Position numbers and translations under genes: made by a program. The notes under the pieces are model-generated. The model was not told the origin of the DNA, searched no databases, and saw nothing but the letters and a program-made list of their open reading frames with translations. From contig JADNYV010000125.1 in NCBI GenBank assembly GCA_015501055.1, positions 45,195 to 109,194 of the forward strand: a DNA stretch of 64,000 bases, in the 5' to 3' direction. The stretch comes from Mucidula mucida (lineage: Eukaryota; Basidiomycota; Agaricomycetes; Agaricales; Physalacriaceae). Position 1 is the first letter of the stretch. Each line of letters begins with the position of its first letter. This document shows positions 44,406 to 56,078 of this stretch, one piece after another.

Positions 44406-46304
44406 ATGAGCAGACTCTTTGGTTTCGATTATGGGGGCACAAGCACAGCCACCCAAGTAAGCCTCGTCTTCTGACCATGATCATCATCCTGTCAGTGTAA
44501 GTTACCTCTTACCAACTTCCCACCACCAAGTCGACAGATTCCTCCGAATATGCAGTCAGCGAACAAGTTTGGAGTACTGTATGTTGTCATCGGACCGAAA
44601 TCCGATTTATCGGCCCTAACTGATTGACATCAACACTGCCTTAACCACAACGCCCACCATGTTTGCTTGAATCTTTCAGCATGGCATTCACCAGCGAAGA
44701 GTACGTCGTCATCCTGTACAACGTTTGCACTCTGCTTACCCCCCAAAGACCCTGGTGCTTTACAGGTAGCTTAACTTTCGCCAGCTAGTCGCGAATACTA
44801 TTGACTCCGTCTTGCAGTCCTCCGAGGTAAAGGTGTACAACACCTACGACCCGAGAAATCGTGGCGTCCTCTCATCACTATACAACTAGCCTCCGAAGGG
44901 CACGAAGACTGCGACGCCTCGTCATGCCATGAGCTCATCCTTGGTTCTGATGGACAAAATCCAAATCAGAAAGAGCTCATTTATGTGTACGTTTCGTGTT
45001 CGATTCTCCGCGTCTACCTAAGAATCTATAGATATCCTAGACGCGATGCTAATCACCACTCGAAGCTTGCGATCAAGGTCTGGCACCGGTCGCAAACTAA
45101 GAAGAAATCCAAAAAGAAAAGTCTTGTGGCGCATTCCGCCATGACGTTCGGAGAGCTTTGGAAGAAACAGAGTGCTTCAGGGAACTCCCGTATGTTCTCA
45201 TTTTCGAAAGTTCTTGTTCGTTCTGAACCACTGCACTAGCCTTTGATATCAGCCTGAATGCAGTATCACCCGGCAGAAAAGTAGGCAAAGGAGGCAAACT
45301 CGGAATACATCCTACACTCTCTCTACGAATGCATTCTCCGTCGGCACCCGTCATTGAAGCCATCATGTCGGACGATGATGATGACGACCTAACACTATGT
45401 GAGGTCGCTCTCCTTTACATTATTCTTCCTCGCTGACCCGGTAATCCCAGCTCCTGTATCCACTATGCCTCCTACACCCCCGCCGGAGGACGACCGCATC
45501 ATTATGCCTCCCATGGACGAGAAGGAGCTTGAGCAACGCCTTAGGCCGTACTCCTGCGACGATGATGACGACGTCGGCTACGCACCAATGAACGAAGTCC
45601 CTGCCGTGCTACCACAGTACTCCGAACGTGATCCAGCGTCAAACTCTATGGGCATCATGCAGCGATTTATATCCACGTTCACGGTGTACGACGAATTGCG
45701 GAGCGTGAGTCTTGAGGACCAGTACGAGCCTATATTCCGGCGGCAGCTCAGCGAGTGGACATATGTCGGTGGATGCCTTATTGCGCTCGCCAGCGTCGAT
45801 GCGGCGGTGTTTGCCATCTCGGATGACTCGCTGTTCGAGGTTACGCCCCTTGCGCGTTCGATTATTGCGACGTCGTCGAGCGCTTCTGGGCTAGGAATTG
45901 TGTGTACCGCGTGGTTCATCCTGCGATATAATTTTGCGCCGACACCGATGATATCGACGCGGGCGAGGGACGTGTTTGATTCGTATTTCTTCTTTTCGAT
46001 ATCATCGCGGATGCCGGTGGTGTGTATGCTGATATCTGGGGGCGCGCTGATGGTGTTTTTGGTGCTGGTTGCGTGGGAGTCGTGGCCGGAGGGGGTGATG
46101 TTGGTCTCTGCGTTTGTTGGGACGATGATGACGCTTCAGTTCTTTGTGTGGGGATTTATGAAGTTGGGGTTTGCGATGATGTGGCTGGCGAGAGCGATAG
46201 GGATTGTTTGGTTGTTGAAAAAAATGCTGGCTGGTGTACGATGGCTTAGAAGGTTGGGACAACGGGAGACAATCAATAAGGAAGAGACCGCTACGGATGG
46301 ATAG
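44406..46304 (+). CDS. C2-like domain, multi-pass membrane protein
   Basis: I reconstruct eight exons that stay in frame: 44,406-44,456; 44,538-44,578; 44,680-44,700; 44,749-44,765; 44,818-44,986; 45,041 (or 45,032)-45,189; 45,264-45,398; 45,451-46,304, giving about 478 aa. Residues about 40-160 look like a C2-type beta sandwich (TVLRGKGVQHLRPEKSWRPL, ELILGSDGQNPNQKELIY, HHSKLAIKVWHRSQTKKKSK). Then come a basic and then acidic linker and MPPTPPPEDDRIIMPP. Four hydrophobic helices follow, for example YVGGCLIALASVDAAVFAI and VVCMLISGGALMVFLVLVAW. This suggests an intracellular membrane protein that may bind lipid. I know of similar basidiomycete hypothetical proteins but no function. Exons of 17 and 21 nt make automated gene calls likely to miss the start. 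Confidence 0.72.
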
Positions 46305-49300
46305 AACTTATCTGCTATTATATTGCTGTGTAATTTATGCTACTTACCTATTGTTTACAAAGGATACCAGTACCATTCCTCGGGTTAACATTGACGTGCA
46401 GTGACACGCCTGATATGGAGTATTACATTTGGGAATGCCAACTTGATACGGAGCTGCATCACATCTTGCCTTGCTACCAACATCAAGTTCTCCGTGTATC
46501 ACCACGGAGACGACTCGCATTCACGCGACACGACCTCACACTACGTGGGTAGCGGTGACTAGCAACTGATCTGTGCGCTCTTAGTCCGGACTCTCATCTT
46601 GTTCCTTTGGGCCGTGTTGGCTGGACCGTGTCATATCGGGCTTGAGATACTCACATGTGCCCCGACTTATGAACCGCAGGCAGCGGAGCCTAAGTAGAGC
46701 TGGCCGTGGACACTGACGATGAAGCTGTGCGTCCTCGTTTCAAATTGAATGCGCGCGCTTCTACCGGTGGCGCATATTTTCAGGTTAAGGCAGGTTGCCT
46801 CCCCTACCCGTGGAATCACCTAACATGGTTCCGAGTCGTATCGTCATTACCTATGCGGCAGCAGCAATACCGTGGCGGTATCTTATCCTTTGGAGACGGA
46901 TCCTTTCTTGTGTCTCGACTCGTACGTATTTGTGATATGATTGCATGGCTGGAGGAGGCTAAACTGGTGTGCAGATGCTTCCGTATACACTCCCTATGGT
47001 TCAGCGTACTTACATCCGGATTTTAGGCTTAGAGGTAAGAGTCTCATTGCCGTGGCACTGCTTTGAAAACTCAAGCGGCATTCACAACACTCTATGACGA
47101 CTTGAGAAGCATATATGTGGCGACTTCTTAAGCTACTGATATTGAAAGGTCGTGCGTACTTGCTTCCCAATACTTGCATTCATGTTAACATTACTTGCAT
47201 AGATTCAGGTATAGCCTACACCTGGAATTCTCTTGGTATGTCGTTTCCCTGCCCCTCATCTCCAGCATGTTTTTAACCACCATTTAGATCGGAAGCCAAT
47301 AGGCGAGTGGCCGACACCACTTCGCAGTCTCCAGCGGGTTCCCTTCGTGTTCCTTTCGATCGGACGTTGGGTGTCCACCATTGAGACGTGCCACTGCCAG
47401 GAAGAATTATCGATTCAGACACTGAGACAGAGAGGGTGTTGCCATGGCAAGTTGCTTATCGTTCGCTTTGTTGACTTGAAAATTGAATTCTCACCCAAAT
47501 TGCAGCCTATCTCCCGTAGGATTTTGCCTGGCCGTCGTCGCCGCTCTTTTCCCCGCCACGTCGCCGCACTTAATATTCCGCAGTGCTATTTCCCGATGTC
47601 GCTCTTAACGATGACTGTGATATGTAATATCAAGCGCATCACATTGCTTGATTACCGTGACGCTTCACAACGCAGTCCACCACCGTGTAGCCTTCTGCCA
47701 GGATGCCTACTACATCTTCAAGAGCACAGTGTGTTCTTTTTGTTGTTTTGAGGCTTGATTCTGACGTGTTCAGCAGTGAATAGATACATGATCCCTTTCG
47801 TGATCGTACGGTGAGCGTTAAATTTTCTGCTCCTTGAACAGTCAAATTAACACTCTCTATAGTACCACAACTTCCACGACGGCTTTGCTGCCTGTTTGAT
47901 GCGCTAACTCAGAACAAATTACGCCGCGAGTGAGTCGCTGCCGCCCTTGCCTGTAATCATCGCCGAACTAACCCGGTGCAGAAGAGAGATTGGACCGAAT
48001 ACGATCGAAGGGAGAGCACAGTAGCATTCGCATTCACACACTCGAGGACCTGGCTTGAATTCTACCTTTCCTTGTCTGCACTCAGTCGGCAGACGCAGCG
48101 CCGGAAACATCAAAGAAGGCGATGACCTCAATGCCTCCCTCCTCGACGAAAGCGACCGTCGCGCGCGCGCCCTCCACAACAGCCCCGTGTAAGCTCTGCC
48201 CTTCTCCCGTGAACAGTCACATCTGACAATCCTCATCCTTCCAGGTACTTTTTCCTCTATTTCGGTGTCAGTGGTACGACCACCTTCTTTTGGGCATGTT
48301 TCCGCACTGACGGCTATTTAGGAAACCTACGGATGTTAGCTTACCGTCATGTACAGCAGGCCACTGTATGTCGTCGAGGCGCATCGTGGAGAGTGTGTTC
48401 CCGGTGAGTCCATGCAGTACTTACATTAACCACAATTCTCATACAACGCTTACAGTCGGTCCTGAACACCCGACCTGTATGGCCGCTATACAAGTCGTAT
48501 CGAGCCACAAACATGAGAACCCTAACGAGGTACGTTGCGTCAGTACTACACAGTTTGCATTTTGATTAGCTCTACAGACAGTGTGCGACACCAAAGCGAC
48601 CCGAGTCAAGTCCTTCTCCTTGCCCAGCACTCGACGATTGCGAAAGCATTGTCCGCAGCATCAAATGGTGGTACTGTGGGATCGGAGTAAGTTGTTCTTC
48701 CACTGTCTGCTGGTTCTCATTTATTCGCAGTATTGACAAAGCTCCGTAATGGCAAGGTCCCCGTCATCACAAACCATTTCTAGTGTGCTCGACAATCACC
48801 CCTGGTGATCATTAGCCTGTCGGAGCAGACCGAGCGGTCCAGTCATAGCCTGAGGAAGCGGCAGTAACGGCGGCGGAGAAGAGGCCGCAAATGTAGTCTT
48901 GAAGTATTCACTGTACAATCGTAGCCTGTGTTCTGTACTGAATATACGACATTTGCATATTATTTTGCTGGAAATGAAAATGCCTGCGAAGCATACAATA
49001 TCGTGGCCCGCCATGAATGTCTATCATTACAACTGGTGGTAAGGTGGCTGTCGAATGGTGACATTGCTGCCAGATTATAGCAAAATGGCAGCAATTAGGA
49101 AAAGTGGACAATGGCTATATAACCTGATGGTGGGTATGACAGCACATGGCAGCACTGGTGATCGATTGCAAGTAAGATATCGACTTACCACGCTATGTCA
49201 TTTCCCCCAAGGTTTACTTGGTGATGAGGCTGTGCTCATCTTTCATCTAGGTTCACATAATCGTATGTTCATTTCTGACAAGTTCACAGGACAAGGGAAA

Positions 49301-49757
49301 CAACATTGCATTTGCGACATCCTCCATCGCATAACCACACATATCCGGACTCATTGAGCATCGGAGAGATTGGATTGCAAAAGGGAGGACAGGGAAGCTT
49401 GCACAAGGGAAATAGCAGTAGCATCGAGTACCGCCCTGTACCAGTACGGAGTACTTTGTCGATAGATATCGTTCATTCCCTTACCGTCGAGACCGTGCCC
49501 ACGGAGGAACGGTATGACACTCATCGGATGACATCATCGATCCTCTTTGGATAGACGTCCGACTACAAGTCGTAGACTTGCGCTTTCCTCATTTACTGCG
49601 ACGACGAGCACGACGACGACGCGCTTTAAAACGTGCTAAAAGCCGAGCGCCCACTTATCGCAGCTGCTGACAGCTATTGGAGTCATCACAGCTTTGCACC
49701 GCACTAGACGGGATACGGCATTTCTCCTAAAATCGTTCTTTCCTTCTCACCATCATC
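46305..49757. other. 3.4 kb with no recognised gene
   Basis: Several frames of 60-170 codons occur (for example 47,233-47,751) but none shows a family signature. Around 48,090-48,710 short in-frame pieces bounded by plausible splice sites (DDLNASLLDESDRRARALHN; VVSSHKHENPNE; PESSPSPCPALDDCESIV) could be exons of a small spliced gene on plus. I cannot join them with confidence. A short (ACG)n-like run lies at 49,599-49,624, just 5' of Het-C. Confidence 0.35.
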
Positions 49758-52700
49758 ATGGCGAACAACAACTACCCGACATTTCTCTTTCTGCTCGTCT
49801 TTCTCTTTGCCGTCTGCCTATCGGGAAATGGCGTGCACGCTTTTGGGGCGGGTAATATCCCATCGTGAGCCACCGCTTCAATCGATAATCATCGAAAGCT
49901 GATTAAGGCGCAGATTTGCGTACATGGAAGGGAGAGCATATCGACATGGAGATATTGTGCGCATTTTACTTCCGTACCATCGGCAACGCTAATTAGAGGA
50001 ACAGGAGGATGCCTTGGCAGAGCTCGCCAAAAAGGGCGCCAGCGGTTTCGCGTTGTCTAGTATAATGGGCAAATCCAAGTTTGGAGGGCTCGATATAAAG
50101 CGCATATATTTTGGGTACGTGATTCTGCTCGTGTGCGCGTGTTCATTTTGACTGACCATTCGTTAGAAATTGGCTCCGAGACTATAGTCAAGTTTGTGGC
50201 GATTCTCTTCAAACATGCACTCCTTGTTAATCTGAGTATTCAGGCTGTCGATATCGCTGGTCTCAAGAAGATTCCTCTGCAGGTATGCAAATAATTCTTC
50301 TCATTGGCTTCCTTTGACACTGCTTAGACCATCGTCAATTTGTGCATGGCGCTTGGCTTTCTCGCGCACGGTTACGCCACCCACGAATTTGAGGTTACCG
50401 CTGAGCGACTCGCTTGCTACCTTCCCACTGAGCACATCGACAACCCAAAGGGATACGGAGAGGGTGAAGATGCGCGCAAATATCACCCTGGCCTGCGAGG
50501 ACCTGTTGACGTCAGTTTTTGCCAAATTTGTTGTACCGCGAAACGCTCATTCGAATTTACCCATGTAGCCGAGAGAACTAGAAGTGGATCCTCGAACTGG
50601 AATGAAGAACTACATTGCCAACGAAAGCGGCGGCTGGGACACATCCAAAGCATTGGTCCGTCGTACCCTTGAGCGATGCATCCACCACGGCCGACTGCAC
50701 CGTTCCAACGGCCAGAAGGCTGACCTATACGAATCGTATCGCCTGCTTGGTACTGCGCTCCACACACTCGAAGATTTCTCCGCCCACTCCAACTTTTGCG
50801 AATTGGCGCTCGTGGCGATGGGACATACACAGGTATTCACACATGTAGGCGACCAAGTGCGTATCCAGGCACCTAACGGGAAATGGGTAGCTCCCATCGT
50901 TACCGGTACATTCGGTTCTAGCGATTTTATCCATTCGTTATTGGGCGAGGCTGGAGATAAACTTAGCGAGGCATCGGTCAGTGATTTGAACAAGAAAATG
51001 GCACAAGCGAGGTCGACATCTTCGAGGTCTGCGGGTGGTCCGGCCGATTCGCTCAGGATGCTGTTTGGCGCTATCCCTGGTGGTGCTGGGGCAGATATGT
51101 CTCGGGATTTGGATAACGTAGAGCGTATTCGTGCCGGTCCTGCCCAAGGTGGAAAGAGGCCTGAGGACATGACCCCACAGGAACTACATACTGCGCTTTG
51201 GCAAGTTCTGACTTTCCGTGACTCCGTGGTCAAGAAAATCGAAAAGACTATCGGTAAACATTCGCTCCCTCTTTTTTATACCAGTTCTCATGCTTCCAAT
51301 AGAAAAAATTCCTGGTCTTGGGTCACTAATTGAAAGCCTGATGGACGCAATTTCTGGTATGTCAATCGATGGCGCACCAAGTCTAGTCCTAATGAGATTC
51401 AGTATTCGTGTTTTCCACGTTGGAACCCTTGTTGAAACCGATCCTGCAAACGGCAACGACTGGTCTGTCCAGCGCTTCCGCTGAGGTTATCGACAACCAT
51501 GACCAGTACGAAGTGTTCAACGATCCACGTGCCGTATGTCCATTGTTATGCCTGTCTCTTCGCTCTAATCGTCGCACTAGTCTGATCCTACGCACTCGTT
51601 CTTGAGTAAAGATCACTTTGTGAGAATCACGACACGGTGGGATTACGAAAAGAACTGACATAGGACCCTAGAACTTGATCTTGAACGAACCTGCTGGTTT
51701 GATTGCCAAAGTTGTACTGGTGAGTAAGGTCATCTTATTTCTGCCATTTCTTGACGATGGGCTAGATTCACACCGTCGGTTTGGTGACAAAAGCTTGGGA
51801 TGATCCTTCAGTGAATGTACCTCAATTGACGGAAGATATTCTTCAGTGCCTGTACGTGTTATCATCCAATACCAGTTTGGTATTCAGATTTATGTCACTT
51901 TAAATCTAGGTTCCACCCCGACTTCCCAAATCGTAATAGTAAAGTCCAAAACGAAATGATGCAATGTCTGCACAAATGGTACCAAGATCTTGGGAAGAGA
52001 CAACAAGACGTTCTTCATCGCCTAACCAAGGAATCCGTGCGTAGCGGAAACAACAAGCGTATGCAAGGCGAGGGTGGAAAACCTCAGGCCGAAGGCACAT
52101 TCGCGTCCAACCAAGGGCATGCAGCGCAACAAAAGATTCAGGGATACGTGAGTTCGATTCCGATTGTTGGGCAGGCAACGTCATTCCTTGGAGGAGGTGC
52201 GGGTAATAGGCGTGAGGGTGGTCCAGGGGATGCGTCTTACGAAGGAGGGTACTCTGGGGCGCATGCTGGCGGTCATTCTCATGGTTCGGAAATACCGACA
52301 GGTGGACAGGCGTCGTCATATTATGGAGGATCTTCTGGCTCTTCGTATGCACCGCCGTCGGGACCTCCTCCAACTGGTCCGCATCCATCGTCGTACATGG
52401 CACCATCAGGTTCCTCATCGTATGCCCCTCCGTCAGGCCATCCTCCTACCTCGTCGTATGCGCCGCCCTCGGGTCCGCCGCCTCCACAACATGCAGGATA
52501 TTCGCCGTCGTACATCAATTCAAGCTCTCCTCCACCTTCGTTCCCAGGTGGTGCGTCCTCTCCGCCGCCTGCATTCCCCGGAGGAGCGCCGTCCTTCCCA
52601 GGAGAACCTTCGTTCCCTGGTGCGTCTCCCTATGGACATGGGTTGCCAGCTCCGTCGTTCCCTCCTGGACCTGGATTCCCTGATGCGGGACCCGGTGGGT

Positions 52701-52828
52701 TTGGAGCGTCACCGTTTGGAGGAGCGCCTGGGTTCCCTGGTGCTGGAGGGCATTCACAGTATCCGCCTCCTCCTGGGGGTCCACCGCATTTCCCACAGGC
52801 GCCGTATGGCGGAGGGGGTGGATGGTGA
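49758..52828 (+). CDS. Het-C family protein (heterokaryon-incompatibility homologue), intact
   Basis: Het-C proteins are secreted or membrane-associated fungal proteins. In Neurospora the het-c locus controls non-self recognition at hyphal fusion; in basidiomycetes the role is unknown. A signal peptide is clear (FLFLLVFLFAVCLSGNGVHAF). The Het-C domain follows across about ten short exons: IKRIYFGNWLRDYSQ, IVNLCMALGFLAHGYATHEF, ARKYHPGLRGPVDPRELEVD, RLLGTALHTLEDFSAHSNFC, TGTFGSSDFIHSLLGEAGD and SVSDLNKKMAQARS. The exon joins I checked keep frame to the end. The last exon (to 52,828) encodes a low-complexity tail of about 200 residues rich in Pro, Gly and Ser, with repeated SSYAPPSGPPP and FPGA units. 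Length and order fit the family. The start is the first ATG, giving the signal peptide. Confidence 0.9.
52325..52520 (+). repeat. Pro/Ser coding repeats in the Het-C tail
   Basis: Imperfect units of about 33-48 nt encode variants of SSYAPPSGxPPT. Units are followed by FPGGA-type repeats to 52,820. Such tails are prone to length change. Confidence 0.7.
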
Positions 52829-53330
52829 ACGACAAACGGACATTAATTAAGTATCACTGAAGACCTTTATCAGTACTTATAGTGTTGTACATGTACTTTA
52901 TGGTATGTACTGTATACAAGTGTATCTAGACTGTTGATGATGACAGCGACTACGTCGGTGGTAAGGTTGTGTAACTTCAAGGCCTTTGGCGGTGCAATGT
53001 GTTTTGCCCACTGACGTCCATCTTATACCAGAGAGTCCTCAATAACCTATAGTGGCGGGCCGGGAAATTTGTTATAAACGCGTCTTCTTCGACGATTATT
53101 GAACTGCCCAGCATTTGACCAGGCGGCGCGTGTGAAAGAAATCGACAAAACTCGTGCCATCCGCGACATGAACGATGCTGCTTTGAGAGATCGTGAATCG
53201 GCGAAGCAAGAACAAAGTCCTCAGCACAAAAGAGAAACTGCGGCTGTCACAATGGCAAGGAAGATAGAGTACATCTCTGTAGAAATGCAAGTGATGATAT
53301 CAATAAAGGGAGCCTTTGAATTGAATGCAA
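52829..53330. other. Intergenic, no gene recognised
   Basis: A 91-codon plus frame at 53,099-53,374 is Lys/Arg/Glu-rich (VKEIDKTRAIRDMNDAALRD). It resembles a coiled-coil fragment but has no family match that I know. Confidence 0.35.
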
Positions 53331-55835
53331 TGGCATCCCGTATCAGTTGTACGGAAACTATTGTCGGAATTTGAGGTGCTATGCAATGACGATGGAGCGG
53401 AAGTACTCGCCTTTGATTTCACTAACAGTATGGACCTTCAAGGTAGAATGCATGACTCTGAGGCTCACTGAAAACGCGTATGACTTGCCCCTGCGTTTCT
53501 ATATTCGAAGAGTCGGAAAGTGATCAGACAGTCTTTATCACCGACCGCCACCAGGATACCCTTCTCAAGCCGTTGTATTAGGCCCTCAGCAATGCCATCT
53601 CAGCTCGTCTCTGCGTCCTGCTGCAAGACAAGCTTGCGGGAGAAATTGGAGTAGAACGTAGCTAGTCTCAGTCCTTGGCGCCTTTTCTTCTCCTCTATTC
53701 CTCTATACAAAATACATCATTGCCAGTACGCTGCATTTCTTTCTCTTGGAGTCTTTCGTGTGCTCACATGAGGCTCTGCTATGTCTGTTTCGGCTTCAAG
53801 CGTCAACAATTGCCTCTGGGCGACCTGACCAACGTTGAGATTCTAAGCTAGTGGCGCCATGAATGTTGGGTGATGGTTAACACGCGACCGGTACGAGCTT
53901 TGGTGCGTGCCTCATGGAAGTTGTTGATTCATGTTCAAGATTTCTTTTCGATTGACATTTCGTCGTTATGGGCGATATTATTCGAACGCAGTGGGTATAC
54001 TCATTCGGGGCCTTGATTTTGGTCTGCTTCTGAGGAGAATCGGAGTACGGCCATACGAGGGATTACCAGACTACCACAGCCTGTTTGATTTTACGATCGT
54101 GTGGTCAGTCGTCAATCAATACTCGGTCTTTGTTTCGTCGCCTTCTACTCAAAAATAAATTCTGCGTCAACTCAGGAAATTGCTCAAAGATCTCTCTGAC
54201 TCGTATAGCTTCCGTTAAAATACATCGGTTTGCCGCGGAAACCAACGAAGCCGTCCGTTCACCGTTTCCCGAAAACACTTTGCGTCGAAATCTACGCAGT
54301 ACCATTCAGATATCCTCTGAAACTACACTACTCTTTTAGCTGCATCGTACGTGTGATAATATCTACAGAGTTGAAACCTGATGACCCAAAAGCAGAAAAA
54401 AGAAAACCCAACGGGAAAGGCAGTGCGCGCTCTAGCCATCCTTTGGACAGCGTTGCTATCAGTTGTAGCGTCATGGAAGACAAATTCACCTAAGCCCCGT
54501 ACGTATGGTATGCGCTCCAGCATGACGTGTCAATGAGGCGCCACAACCGCGAACCCTCATACGGCTGTTGGTACCGCTGCTCAGTAGGCCTCTTGGTGGT
54601 ATAGCTTAAGTGACTCACAGCTGTTGCTCGTGTGCTAACGTCTGCTGCAGAGTTAGTATTTGAATCTTCGAGCCAACAGGAAGAGTTACTGACGGGATAC
54701 CTCGCACTGCCAAGTGTGCATGCGCTTTCGTTGCTTATCCTTGTCAATGTCCCATGTAACACAGCATATGCTTGTGTTCCAGGTTATCCCGGCTTCCCAT
54801 GTAAGGCCGGAACTCGGGCGTGAAGAGCTACTCATTTTTTGAGGTGTTAGCAGCGGGAAAGTTATTCGCGCCTTCATTCACGCTCATATTTATAGTATTC
54901 AGACGGTCCACAAGCGTGCCCTTGTCCATTGTTCTCTCCCATTGTGGACGAGGTGGCTGGATAATTCCAATCTTTGTGGACGTACGAGACTGCCACCGGT
55001 TGGGCCACCGGCTATATCCGGTACATTCCGAACCTTTCTTAGTTCGTGCTCGAGGTAGATGCCGATGCATTCCGTGAATGGATTTATACAATGGTGTGGC
55101 AATGCCATTTAAGAACGCGTCTCGCCTATTTTGCGACGACGTCTCGTAAAGACATCTTGGTGATGACTCTACGGATGCGACGACGAGAGATTACGAACTG
55201 GACAGTCCTGAGTTTCCTGCCATTGTTGTTCTGCTTCTCCGCACTGTCCCGCGAGTCAGGATAACAAAGATAATCCAGATGCCATTGTGATCTTCGACTC
55301 TGTCACTCCTCGGTAGCCACTCATGCCTTCCGACGCGTTAACTACTTCAATCTGCGATAATCCTGTTATGTCGTAGGCATCCAACTCCGCGTCGCAATGC
55401 TCCCAGTTTGACCGAGTCTGAAATAACATGTCAGCCTCTAGCTGCACTTCCAGCCGGCAGGACACATATGCACGCGACGACATATCTCCATACGTCCTGG
55501 AATAAGTACTTCAATACCTCCAGGATATACCTTTCCTTTGAGATGTTCCTAAAAAAAAGCCATTATTCCCGATGACTGGCAGGCCTGCGTGGACATACCC
55601 CGAGGTCAGAGAAGAGCTAGATGCGTACTTCGCTCGATGTCAATAAGAAAAAGGAGCAGACACTCTCAGCCGTCTTCAAGCGGGCGACCGATGTCTTCGC
55701 GAAACTTGACGGTATCGCGCAGGATGGCACGGTATACGTCTACCAAGGACTAATTTGAACGCGGTCATGACGCTGCTTGACGGCGGACTGGGCGCGTACT
55801 TATGCTATGCTTGATAAAGGTGGCCAATACGATGC
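53331..55835 (+). repeat. Decayed A-type unit fragment (FunK1 3' flank + anonymous block + FunK1 N-terminus)
   Basis: From 53,380 to about 53,770 the sequence resembles the FunK1 3' flanks (11.2-11.5 kb, 58.9-59.2 kb). From 53,930 to about 55,500 it follows 7,211-8,800 of the inverted arm with about 10% changes and several indels. From about 55,310 to 55,830 it is a heavily mutated FunK1 5' part (AFKRATDVFAKLDGIAQDG-like reading near 55,680), with deletions and stops. At about 55,835 it joins the promoter of the intact-type copy C. This is a separate, older remnant of the amplified unit. Confidence 0.75.
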
Positions 55836-55849
55836 CATGCAAGGGTGCC

Positions 55850-56030
55850 CGGCCCCAGGTGGATAGGAGCGTGGGAACGTCCACAATGCGACCACGTGCG
55901 AGTTTCGAAATTCCCAACTTGGCAATTTACCGCCATTGTCAAACCGCAGCGTCCACCTATGCGCCATTGTTCCATTGTTCTGCCCCTGCACGCCGCCTCG
56001 TGACGCGCATATAAAGGAGAATTTCAAATG
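55850..56030 (+). promoter_or_regulatory. Probable promoter of FunK1-C
   Basis: Matches the copy B promoter in inverse orientation: CCGCCATTGTCAAACC, GCCATTGTTCCATTGTTC, GCATATAAAGG, about 60 nt before ATGCCTTCCGATGC. Confidence 0.45.
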
Positions 56031-56078
56031 TATCAAGCCATTCTCATCTTCGACTTTCTCACTCGTCAGTGGCCACTC

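Noticed and set aside
45399..45464. Upstream start of the 301-codon frame of the C2-like gene
   Set aside because: That stretch is the intron between DDDDDDLTL and SPVSTMPP; the joined reading is better.
47233..47751. 172-codon open frame as a gene
   Set aside because: Composition is Arg/Leu/Pro-rich without a recognisable domain, the frame has no conserved copy, and splice or promoter context is lacking.
52164..52850. Alternate 228-codon Arg/Leu-rich frame over the Het-C tail
   Set aside because: Shadow of the Pro/Gly repeat sequence; the Het-C frame continues from the exons before it.
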